From assembly GCA_900556095.1 (NCBI GenBank), contig USNU01000105.1, forward strand, positions 1 to 5,867: a stretch of 5,867 nt of DNA. The letters run 5' to 3'. The translations under genes and the position numbers were made by a program. Each line of letters starts with the position of its first letter. The first letter of the stretch is position 1. The stretch is from an uncultured Bacteroidales bacterium (GTDB lineage: Bacteria > Bacteroidota > Bacteroidia > Bacteroidales > Paludibacteraceae). Positions 1 through 5,867 of the stretch are shown piece by piece. Below the pieces are notes generated by a model that saw only the letters and a program-made list of their open reading frames with translations, had not been told where the DNA came from and did not search any database.

Positions 1-804
1 GACGACAACGGAGTATTCAACTTCGAGGGCGGCTGCTATGCAAAAGTTATCAACCTTGACAAAGAGAGCGAGCCGGACATCTACAATGCTATCCGTCGCG
101 ATGCTCTCCTTGAGAACGTAACTGTTGACGCAGAGGGGAAGATTGATTTCGCTGATAAGAGTACAACGGAAAATACACGTGTATCGTATCCTATCTATCA
201 TATCAACAATATCGTTAAACCGATTTCAGCAGGTCCTGCAGCGAAGAATGTTATCTTCTTGTCGGCTGATGCTTTTGGCGTACTTCCTCCAGTATCGATT
301 CTGACTCCGGAGCAGACGAAGTACTATTTCTTGAGCGGTTTTACTGCTAAGTTGGCAGGAACTGAGCGCGGTATCACCGAGCCTACTCCCACTTTCTCGG
401 CTTGCTTCGGTCAGGCATTCCTCGAACTCCACCCGACCAAATATGCTGAAGAGCTGGTTAAGAAAATGGAGAAATCCGGTGCGAAAGCATATCTCGTCAA
501 TACCGGTTGGAATGGTACGGGAAAACGTATCTCTATCCGTGATACACGTGGTATCATTGATGCTATTCTCGGTGGCGACATCCTTACTGCACCGACCAAG
601 AAGATTCCGTATTTCAATTTTGAGGTTCCTACCGCTTTGCCGGGTGTAGATCCTGCTATTCTTGATCCGCGCGACACCTACAAAGATGCTGCCGAGTGGG
701 ATGTTAAGGCTAAAGATTTGGCTGGTCGTTTTATCAAGAACTTTGTTAAGTACGAGACCAACGAGGCTGGTAAAGCCCTTGTTGCTGCCGGTCCACAACT
801 CTAA
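1..804 (+). CDS. pckA: Phosphoenolpyruvate carboxykinase (ATP), C-terminal half (5' end outside window)
   Basis: This enzyme interconverts oxaloacetate plus ATP with phosphoenolpyruvate, CO2 and ADP in the cytosol. In fermentative Bacteroidales it often runs in the CO2-fixing direction on the way to succinate; that is family knowledge, not something seen here. The frame is open from base 1 and encodes 267 residues, about half of the usual ~540, so the N-terminal domain and the P-loop (GxxGTGKT type) lie upstream of the window. Visible family motifs are [12 protein letters not shown] (residues 4-15 of the fragment), RRDALLENV (32-40), [11 protein letters not shown] (57-67, containing the conserved nucleotide/substrate-binding Arg), [10 protein letters not shown] (90-99), [15 protein letters not shown] (110-124), TPTFSACFG (128-136) and [11 protein letters not shown] (167-177). 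The C-terminus, ALVAAGPQL, closely matches the E. coli protein. No frameshift or missing motif is seen in this half. A strong terminator follows, so it is the last gene of its transcript. Confidence 0.98.
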   Translation, partial: DDNGVFNFEGGCYAKVINLDKESEPDIYNAIRRDALLENVTVDAEGKIDFADKSTTENTRVSYPIYHINNIVKPISAGPAAKNVIFLSADAFGVLPPVSILTPEQTKYYFLSGFTAKLAGTERGITEPTPTFSACFGQAFLELHPTKYAEELVKKMEKSGAKAYLVNTGWNGTGKRISIRDTRGIIDAILGGDILTAPTKKIPYFNFEVPTALPGVDPAILDPRDTYKDAAEWDVKAKDLAGRFIKNFVKYETNEAGKALVAAGPQL

Positions 805-837
805 TCAAGTAGTTGCTCAATGCAATTATATTGTCCA

Positions 838-867
838 CAGGCTGCCCGAAAAGGCAGCCTGTTTTTT
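838..867 (+). terminator. Intrinsic terminator of pckA
   Basis: A perfect 9-bp G/C-rich stem (CAGGCTGCC at 838-846 with GGCAGCCTG at 853-861) encloses a 6-base loop and is followed directly by six T residues (862-867). It lies 33 bases after the pckA stop and before the secDF promoter, so it separates the two transcription units. Confidence 0.93.
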
Positions 868-906
868 GTATATGTCACTGCTTTTTAGAGTGGAAACTTA
901 AAATTA

Positions 907-938
907 TTTGTAAGTTTCGGAAAAAAGTTGTACCTTTG
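907..938 (+). promoter_or_regulatory. Bacteroides-type primary sigma promoter for secDF
   Basis: TTTG at 907-910 (the -33 box) is followed after exactly 20 bases by TACCTTTG at 931-938 (the -7 box), matching the Bacteroidota consensus TTTG/TAnnTTTG with its usual 19-21 base spacing. The spacer holds an A6 tract at 921-926. Transcription would begin around 943-948, giving a leader of about 55-60 bases. The placement just after the pckA terminator fits an independent secDF unit. Confidence 0.85.
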
Positions 939-948
939 TGCGCTTTTT

Positions 949-967
949 GTATGCACATACTGCATAC
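949..967 (+). repeat. Perfect inverted repeat at the 5' end of the secDF leader
   Basis: GTATGCA (949-955) and its exact reverse complement TGCATAC (961-967) flank a 5-base spacer. Because it starts about 11 bases after the -7 box, it would form a hairpin at or very near the 5' end of the secDF mRNA. It has no T-run behind it, so it is not a terminator. It could stabilise the mRNA end or be a protein-binding site at the start point; the sequence does not decide between them. Confidence 0.5.
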
Positions 968-1002
968 GGCTGAAGAAATAAATAATAAAACACAAATAGA
1001 TT

Positions 1003-4000
1003 ATGCAAAACAAATGGCTTGTTAGATTTATGGCGGTAATCCTATTCTTGGTGTGCGCCTTCTACCTGTCGTTCTCTATTGTTACTTCTCACTACGATAA
1101 GAAGGCACAAGAGTATGCAGGAGACAATGCTGCAAAAGAGTACGTTTATCTCGACTCTATTGCTGCAAAGAAAGTATGGTTTGGCTACACCCTGAAAGAG
1201 TGCCGCGAGAAAGAGATTAACCTCGGTCTTGACTTGAAAGGCGGTATGAACGTTACCATGGAGGTCAGCGTTCCTGACATTATTCGTGTACTCTCCGGCA
1301 ACAACACTACCGAAACTTTCACCAAGGCTATGGCTTTGGCACAAGAGAAACAGAAATCCAGCGGTACCGATTTTGTTACACTCTTTATCGAGTCGTTCAA
1401 AGAGGTGGACCCCGATGCACAGTTGGCAAGTGTGTTCTCTACTTTTGAACTCAAAGACAAGGTGAATTTCAACTCGACCAATGAGGATGTTGAGAAAGTA
1501 ATCCGCGAAGAGGTGGATGGTGCGGTGAATAATTCGTTCAAAGTACTTCGTACTCGTATTGACCGCTTTGGCGTGGTACAACCGAATATCCAGAAACTCT
1601 CCCAGCCCGGTCGTATTTTGATTGAGTTGCCGGGCGTAAAGGAGCCGGAGCGTGTTCGCAAACTTCTCCAAGGGTCGGCTAACCTCGAGTTCTGGGAGAC
1701 CTACGACCTTGCAGAGATCCTGCCTCAACTTGTACAAATCAATAGCGAGTATGCGCAACTCAATGCTGCTACAGAGGATGCGGCGCAAGCAACCCCGACA
1801 ACTGCGCCACAGGAGATTACCGCCGATGGCGATATCGCTGACATTGTGGATGGGCTGCAAAACGATTCTGCTGAGGTAAGTCAGGAGAAACAATTGGAGC
1901 AATACAAGAAGCAGAACCCGCTCTTTGCTGTGCTCAACCCCGCTGTTAATCAAGCAGGTCAGGCCTACCGTGGTCCTGTGGTAGGTATGGTTCACTACAC
2001 CGATACTGCTGCTGTTAGCGCAATGCTCAACTCGCAGATTGCCAAACAAGTACTGCCACGCGATCTGCGTCTGGCTTGGACGGTGAAGGCTATTGATGAG
2101 GCTGGCTCGGTTTACCAACTGGTAGCACTTAAAGCACAACGCGATGGTCATTCGTCGCTCGAAGGTGATGTCATTACTGACGCTCGTGCTGACTTCTCGC
2201 AGGCCAGTGCCTATGCGAATGTCTCGATGTCAATGAACGCCGAAGGCGCAAAGGCTTGGCAGCGTATTACTAAAGAGAACATCGGTAAGTCCATCGCAAT
2301 TGTATTGGATGGGTTTGTGTATAGTTTCCCGACTGTGCAGAACGAGATATCGGGTGGTAGTAGTGAAATCACCGGTAATTTCACTGTTGAGGAGGCAAAA
2401 GACTTGGCTAACACTCTCAACTCCGGTAAGATGCCGGCTCCCGCACGGATTATCCAGGAGGATGTGGTAGGTCCTACGCTGGGTAAAGCAGCCATCAACG
2501 ATGGCCTGTGGAGTTTTGCACTCGGTTTCCTCCTTATCTTAATTTATATGGTATTCTACTATGGTTGGATTCCGGGGCTTATAGCCGATGCGGCTTTGTG
2601 CTGCAACATCTTTCTCTTGGTAGGTATCCTGGCTTCTTTCTCTGCCGTATTGACTCTGCCGGGTATTGCCGGTATCGTGCTGACACTGGTGGACGCCAAC
2701 GTGCTGATCTATGAGCGTATCCGTGAGGAAATGCGTGCCGGTAAGAGCATGCGTCAGGCTATTGATGTCGGTTTCAAAAACGCCATCTCCGCTATCGTTG
2801 ATGCTAACGTTACCAGTTTCTTGACGGGTGCCATTCTTGCTATCTTTGGTACAGGTCCTATCAAGGGTTTCGCTGTCACTTATATGATTGGTATCATCTC
2901 GTCGTTCCTGACCGCTGTGTTCATCACCCGTCTGCTTCTTGACGACTATGCAAGCAAAGAGAACGCCAAGGAGTTGTCTTTTGCTACTCGTATGACCAAG
3001 AATTTCTTGCAGAATACCAAAGCGGATATTGTTAAGTTCCGTAAATATGCATATATTATCTCGGGTGTGCTGATTATCTTTGCTATCCTCGGTCTGGAGC
3101 CGCATGTGTTCGGTAAACTTAACCTTGGTATTGACTTTTCCGGTGGACGCAACTACGTGGTGCGCTTTGCAGAACCTGTAAATACAGAGGATGTTCGTGA
3201 GTCGCTTGACGATGTGTTTAAGGGGCACCTTGATGGCGACGAAACCTACTCGCTTAATGTTATTACCATTGGTAGTTCGAACCAGATCCGCGTCTCGACC
3301 AACTATCGTATTCAAGATAACTCCGATGATGCTGATGCACAGATTGAACAAATGCTCTATGATGGCTGTAAACCATATTTAGGCAATGTAACGTTTGACG
3401 AGTTCCGCTCTACGGAGGTTAACCCCGAAGTGGGTATTATGCAGTCGCAAAAGGTAGGTCCTGCTGTAGCGGATGATATTACCACTGCTGCCATTTGGGC
3501 TATCTTTGCTGCTTTGATAGGTATCTTTATCTATATCTTGATTCGTTTCCGCAATTTTGCTTACTCGGTAGGTGCTATTGCTGCCCTTGCTCACGATACG
3601 ATTATCATCTTGGGTCTGTATGCTGTTTTGTGGAAGGTGATGCCGTTCTCTATGGAGATAGACCAATCGTTTATTGCGGCTATTCTGACCGTTATCGGTT
3701 ACTCCATCAATGCCTCGGTGGTTATCTTCGACCGTGTGCGCGAGAACAATCAACTCTATCCGAAGCGTGATCGAAAAATCAATATTAACAATGCTATCAA
3801 CTCGACATTCGGTCGTACGTTCTCTACCTCAATGTCCACCTTGGTGGTATTGTTGGCTATTTTCTGCTTCGGCGGTGAGACCATTCGTGGTTTCGTCTTT
3901 GCTCTTGTGATGGGTGTTATCGTTGGTACCTACTCTTCTGTATGTATTGCTTCGCCTTTGGCTTACGATATTACCAACGCAATGGATAAGCGCAAAGCAA

Positions 4001-4032
4001 AAAAGGCTACAAAAGTTGCTGTCAAGGCATAA
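1003..4032 (+). CDS. secDF: Fused protein translocase subunit SecD/SecF
   Basis: This inner-membrane accessory subunit of the SecYEG translocon uses the proton gradient to pull exported proteins through on the periplasmic side. At 1009 residues it has the size expected of Bacteroidota SecD-SecF fusions. SecD half: TM1 at about 8-28; periplasmic P1 base with LGLDLKGG (74-81) and RIDRFGVVQPNIQ (from ~187); a P1 head containing a low-complexity Ala/Gln/Thr/Asp segment (252-300); then NFTVEEAKDLANTLNSGKMPAP before a five-helix bundle (~502-645) with VDANV (563-567) and ERIREE (571-576). SecF half: TM at ~683-698, LGIDFSGGRNYVVRF (708-722), then helices at ~830-990 with GYSINASVVIFDRVREN (899-915) and Arg938 in FGRTFSTS. 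The C-terminal tail is Lys/Ala rich. The ATG at 1003 follows an A-rich leader, and TM1 begins right after it, so the start is secure. Two oddities: three residues appear to be missing just before VDANV, and Ala904 stands where GYSIND usually has Asp. It is a single-gene unit between its own promoter and terminator. Confidence 0.97.
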   Translation: MQNKWLVRFMAVILFLVCAFYLSFSIVTSHYDKKAQEYAGDNAAKEYVYLDSIAAKKVWFGYTLKECREKEINLGLDLKGGMNVTMEVSVPDIIRVLSGNNTTETFTKAMALAQEKQKSSGTDFVTLFIESFKEVDPDAQLASVFSTFELKDKVNFNSTNEDVEKVIREEVDGAVNNSFKVLRTRIDRFGVVQPNIQKLSQPGRILIELPGVKEPERVRKLLQGSANLEFWETYDLAEILPQLVQINSEYAQLNAATEDAAQATPTTAPQEITADGDIADIVDGLQNDSAEVSQEKQLEQYKKQNPLFAVLNPAVNQAGQAYRGPVVGMVHYTDTAAVSAMLNSQIAKQVLPRDLRLAWTVKAIDEAGSVYQLVALKAQRDGHSSLEGDVITDARADFSQASAYANVSMSMNAEGAKAWQRITKENIGKSIAIVLDGFVYSFPTVQNEISGGSSEITGNFTVEEAKDLANTLNSGKMPAPARIIQEDVVGPTLGKAAINDGLWSFALGFLLILIYMVFYYGWIPGLIADAALCCNIFLLVGILASFSAVLTLPGIAGIVLTLVDANVLIYERIREEMRAGKSMRQAIDVGFKNAISAIVDANVTSFLTGAILAIFGTGPIKGFAVTYMIGIISSFLTAVFITRLLLDDYASKENAKELSFATRMTKNFLQNTKADIVKFRKYAYIISGVLIIFAILGLEPHVFGKLNLGIDFSGGRNYVVRFAEPVNTEDVRESLDDVFKGHLDGDETYSLNVITIGSSNQIRVSTNYRIQDNSDDADAQIEQMLYDGCKPYLGNVTFDEFRSTEVNPEVGIMQSQKVGPAVADDITTAAIWAIFAALIGIFIYILIRFRNFAYSVGAIAALAHDTIIILGLYAVLWKVMPFSMEIDQSFIAAILTVIGYSINASVVIFDRVRENNQLYPKRDRKININNAINSTFGRTFSTSMSTLVVLLAIFCFGGETIRGFVFALVMGVIVGTYSSVCIASPLAYDITNAMDKRKAKKATKVAVKA

Positions 4033-4057
4033 GATAGGTTAGAATAATAACCTTAAC

Positions 4058-4098
4058 AAAAGAGAGATTGTCTATTGATTTAGGCAGTCTCTTTTTTT
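4058..4098 (+). terminator. Intrinsic terminator of secDF
   Basis: AGAGATTGTCTA (4063-4074) pairs with TAGGCAGTCTCT (4081-4092) to make a 12-bp stem with two G-U pairs and a 6-base loop (4075-4080). A T7 run (4092-4098) follows, and the A-run upstream (4058-4061) can extend the stem. A smaller A/T-rich hairpin (AGGTTA 4036-4041 with TAACCT 4048-4053) lies between the secDF stop and this terminator; its role, if any, is unclear. Confidence 0.9.
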
Positions 4099-4564
4099 AT
4101 TTGAATTATTGTACTGTCCAATAACAAATGCAATCTTGTGCAAGGTTAGGAAAAATAATTGAAGAAGCAATCAAGAGGTGTCATCAAATTCAATTCTTCT
4201 TGTGGTCTTCTATTGGTTTTTTCTGAATGTTCATGATTTTCGAGTCAGAGAAATGTGTAAAATCCACTCCTCTTGGTATGTATTTTCGTATAAGTTTATT
4301 GGTGTTTTCAATGCACCTTTTTTGCCCGTTGGTATGCGTTGCATTAGCAGCATATTGTTAATAATGTTTGGTATAGTTTTTGCAGTATATCTATTATACT
4401 TCTTGCTGACAAGTCTATGTTATTTGTATATGATTCGTATGTGATTCGTATGTGATTAGGCTGTTTTTACTTGTATTATAGCGAGTTACCATACACAGAA
4501 TAAGTAATGGATAATTTAATAAAATAAACTATATATAAATCTAATTTAATAATATAAAAACACT
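4099..4564 (+). other. Long A/T-rich intergenic region without a convincing gene
   Basis: This stretch between the secDF terminator and the next start codon is clearly richer in A/T than the flanking genes. Its + strand is T-rich from about 4190 to 4480 and A-rich from about 4490 to 4564. The only longer open frame is 88 codons from a GTG at 4178, rich in Phe, Leu, Ile, Val and Tyr as expected from random T-rich sequence, and I do not support it as a gene. I found no exact TTTG/TAnnTTTG promoter, no tRNA-like fold and no terminal inverted repeats. The last 70 bases form a very A/T-rich leader, typical of Bacteroidota, for the gene starting at 4565. The one definite structure is the 11-bp tandem repeat at 4426-4458. 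Confidence 0.6.
4426..4458 (+). repeat. Three tandem 11-bp units, GTATRTGATTM
   Basis: GTATATGATTC (4426-4436), GTATGTGATTC (4437-4447) and GTATGTGATTA (4448-4458) follow each other without a gap. They differ at only two positions, unit position 5 in the first copy and unit position 11 in the last. A period of 11 places each copy on nearly the same face of the helix. The array ends 106 bases before the start codon at 4565. It could be an operator array or simple slippage. Confidence 0.75.
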
Positions 4565-4987
4565 ATGGCAACTGTAAAATTAGAAGTCCCGTTTGAGTCC
4601 ATCCATGGCAAACTTACCCAAAACTCCAACATTATCTACCGGCGCAAAACCACACGCAATCATAGCGGTAATGTGATACGTGAATGTGCCCAAGAAGCGT
4701 ACGTCATCACCAAACCGCGCAACTGGAAGAGTAACCCGCCCCAAGGGGCTGAATTGGAGAAAATCAACCGCTTTCGTACGGCCTGCCGACTGACAACCGA
4801 ACAACTCAATAATCCCCTTATGCGTGCCGAATGGGAAAAGCGCTTCCTGGCACAGCAGCAGACACCCGATGCCGATGCGCCTTTCGACCCTCGCACCGGC
4901 AAGCGCAAACAGTACGGCTCTCTCTGGAACTATACACGTGCCGTCATCCTCCGTTCGCTCCAATCCAATGCACTCAAAGACAAATAA
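4565..4987 (+). CDS. Small basic protein of unknown function (140 aa)
   Basis: I cannot assign a function. The frame is 140 codons from an ATG preceded by a very A/T-rich leader, as is normal for Bacteroidota genes. Its base composition (C/G-rich third positions) contrasts with the A/T-rich DNA before it and resembles the real genes around it, which supports coding. The product has 25 Lys/Arg against 13 Asp/Glu, three Trp (54, 90, 121), no signal peptide and no membrane segment, so it is probably cytosolic and may bind nucleic acid (inference). The N-terminal part (about 4-50, with SIHGKL at 12-17 and YRRK at 25-28) looks beta-rich; 61-97 looks helical; an Asp/Pro-rich turn (101-110) leads to a last helix (~118-134). 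The arrangement of an early GKL followed by an RFR-containing helix loosely recalls small conserved hypothetical proteins common in Bacteroidales, but this is from memory only. No terminator is evident after it, so its transcript may run into tsaB, which also has its own promoter. Confidence 0.75.
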   Translation: MATVKLEVPFESIHGKLTQNSNIIYRRKTTRNHSGNVIRECAQEAYVITKPRNWKSNPPQGAELEKINRFRTACRLTTEQLNNPLMRAEWEKRFLAQQQTPDADAPFDPRTGKRKQYGSLWNYTRAVILRSLQSNALKDK

Positions 4988-5020
4988 ACGCATTGCCGCT
5001 TTGTCGGAAAAGCATTACCC

Positions 5021-5052
5021 TTTGGATATATCAGAAAAAAAGCGTAACTTTG
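5021..5052 (+). promoter_or_regulatory. Bacteroides-type primary sigma promoter for tsaB
   Basis: TTTG at 5021-5024 and TAACTTTG at 5045-5052 are separated by exactly 20 bases, a full match to the TTTG/TAnnTTTG consensus. An A7 tract (5035-5041) starts 10 bases before the -7 box, the same register as in the secDF promoter. Transcription should start around 5057-5062, leaving a leader of about 40 bases. The promoter lies wholly between the stop of the upstream gene and tsaB. Confidence 0.88.
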
Positions 5053-5100
5053 CAGGCTCGTAGGGTGGGGGAATCAACCTGCCGCATAGAAGACTAATAT

Positions 5101-5796
5101 ATGACTATCCTTTGTATAGAAACCAGCACCAATGTGTGCAGTGCAGCCGTTACTATCGGCGGAGTACCGGTTGCCGAGCGTATCAGTAGGGAAGGCGGCA
5201 ACCACGCCAAACTCCTGCCTGTCTTTATCGACGAACTGCTACAGGAAGTGCGTGCCAAAAGGCTTGAAATCGAGGGCGTTGCGCTCTCGGAAGGTCCTGG
5301 CAGTTATACCGGACTGCGTATCGGTACCAGTACTGCCAAAGGGTTGTGCTATGGGCTGAATATACCGCTCATTCCTGTTCCTACACTGCAGGTGTTGGCT
5401 GCTTCGTGTGTGGCGAAGCAGGGTGAACAACTGCAGGAAAACGCTTTGCTTTGTCCGATGATGGATGCACGCCGTATGGAGGTCTATACCGCCCTCTACG
5501 ACGAGGAATTGCATATTGCAAAAGAGGTGGAAGCCCGTGTAATAGACAACCCGCAATGGTTGTTAGACACTGCTAAACACGTGTATTATTTCGGCGATGG
5601 CGCAGCCAAATGCCGGGAGGTGCTCAGTGCCCCTTCTCTGCATTATATCGCAGACATCGTTCCGGAAGCCGGGTATATGGGTTTGCTTGCCGAGCGTATG
5701 CTGATGGACGGCTATAAGGGGGCTGATGTAGCATACTACGAACCATTTTATCTCAAAGAGTTTATTGCGGCTCCATCCCATATAAAGGGACTATAA
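5101..5796 (+). CDS. tsaB: tRNA threonylcarbamoyladenosine biosynthesis protein TsaB
   Basis: TsaB is the scaffold partner of TsaD. With TsaE they transfer the threonylcarbamoyl group made by TsaC/TsaC2 to A37 of ANN-decoding tRNAs (t6A) in the cytosol; TsaB itself is not thought to be catalytic. The protein has 231 residues, the same length as E. coli TsaB (YeaZ). It shows the ASKHA-type N-terminal strand motif ILCIETSTNVCSAAV (3-17), NHAKLLP (34-40), the family signature GPGSYTGLRIG (65-75), MDARRMEVYTALYD (121-134) and a C-terminal YYEPFYLKEF stretch seen in Bacteroidota homologues. The ATG at 5101 puts the first beta strand at residue 3, as usual for the family, so the start is secure. 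No Shine-Dalgarno sequence is present. The next gene starts three bases after the stop, so the two are very probably co-transcribed from the 5021-5052 promoter. Confidence 0.97.
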   Translation: MTILCIETSTNVCSAAVTIGGVPVAERISREGGNHAKLLPVFIDELLQEVRAKRLEIEGVALSEGPGSYTGLRIGTSTAKGLCYGLNIPLIPVPTLQVLAASCVAKQGEQLQENALLCPMMDARRMEVYTALYDEELHIAKEVEARVIDNPQWLLDTAKHVYYFGDGAAKCREVLSAPSLHYIADIVPEAGYMGLLAERMLMDGYKGADVAYYEPFYLKEFIAAPSHIKGL

Positions 5797-5799
5797 TCC

Positions 5800-5867
5800 A
5801 TGTATCAAAAGAACAGACATATCGCTTTTGCAACAGGCTTGACGCTTGTTGTGTTGCTCTGTGGCTG
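5800..5867 (+). CDS. N-terminus of a putative exported lipoprotein (3' end outside window)
   Basis: Only 22 complete codons and two bases of the next are visible. They begin with MYQKNRH, a short positively charged stretch, followed by a hydrophobic core (IAFATGLTLVVLL) and then Cys-Gly. The last partial codon is TG, which would be Cys if the next base is C or T; Leu-Cys-Gly-Cys would then form a plausible lipobox. This looks like a Sec-type, probably lipoprotein, signal peptide. The start lies three bases after the tsaB stop, the usual spacing within an operon. The rest of the protein, and so its function, cannot be seen. Confidence 0.6.
   Translation, partial: MYQKNRHIAFATGLTLVVLLCG

Noticed and set aside
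226..798. A 190-codon minus-strand open frame opposite pckA.
   Set aside because: The + strand carries clear PEP carboxykinase motifs over the same bases; the antisense frame has no independent support.
1042..2151. A 369-codon open frame on the minus strand within secDF.
   Set aside because: It lies fully antisense to well-conserved SecD coding sequence, has no leader or promoter, and its Cys/His/Leu-rich product looks like a codon-usage shadow of the + strand gene.
2539..3351. A 270-codon minus-strand open frame opposite the SecD/SecF junction.
   Set aside because: Same reasoning: it is antisense to conserved membrane helices and SecF motifs, with a product rich in Thr, Asn, Asp and His and no recognisable domain.
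4361..4375. A promoter-like TAATGTTTG in the A/T-rich gap.
   Set aside because: It has three bases rather than two between TA and TTTG, and lies about 190 bases before the next start codon; such near-matches are expected by chance in this composition.
4273..4375. Three occurrences of TTGGTATR (4273, 4329, 4368).
   Set aside because: Spacing is irregular (56 and 39 bases) and the 8-mer is simple for T-rich DNA, so I do not treat it as a repeat family.
4178..4444. An 88-codon open frame from GTG, hydrophobic with possible membrane segments, in the A/T-rich gap.
   Set aside because: The Phe/Leu/Tyr/Val content is what T-rich DNA gives by chance; the start is GTG without an A-rich leader or promoter, and there is no recognisable family motif.
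4988..5020. A possible terminator after the 140-residue gene.
   Set aside because: Only a very short CCG/CGG pairing is present and there is no T-run after it.
5052..5082. A possible GCAGG/CCTGC pairing in the tsaB leader as a regulatory RNA fold.
   Set aside because: The stem is only 5 bp around a 21-base loop, with no further pairing or known riboswitch motif.

Overview
The window looks like a stretch of chromosome from a member of the Bacteroidota, most likely the order Bacteroidales. Three things point there: secD and secF are fused into one long gene; two promoters match the Bacteroides-type consensus (TTTG, 20 bases, TAnnTTTG) exactly; and genes start behind A/T-rich leaders without a Shine-Dalgarno sequence. 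Every gene I can support is on the + strand. I see no rRNA, tRNA, CRISPR array, insertion sequence, phage gene or origin.

Layout: (1) 1-804 is the C-terminal half of ATP-dependent phosphoenolpyruvate carboxykinase (pckA), cut off by the window edge and followed by a strong intrinsic terminator (838-867). (2) A promoter at 907-938 and a short leader with a perfect inverted repeat lead into secDF (1003-4032), which encodes the fused, proton-driven SecD/SecF accessory subunit of the Sec translocon. It ends at a second strong terminator (4058-4098). (3) A long A/T-rich stretch (4099-4564) carries no convincing gene but has three tandem 11-bp units. (4) 4565-4987 encodes a small, very basic protein of unknown function. 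(5) A textbook promoter at 5021-5052 drives tsaB (5101-5796), which is needed for the t6A modification of tRNA. Three bases after its stop begins a second gene (5800 to the edge) with a signal peptide that looks like a lipoprotein signal.

The genes form separate transcription units of mostly housekeeping function: gluconeogenesis/anaplerosis, protein export and tRNA modification. I see no multi-gene accessory system and do not claim one. The most noteworthy signals are inside SecDF. The highly conserved SecD membrane motif before VDANV lacks three residues compared with the usual family sequence, and the SecF motif GYSIND reads GYSINA. Both changes lie in or beside the segments thought to carry protons. 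The basic orphan protein and the repeat-bearing A/T-rich gap before it are the other places to look.
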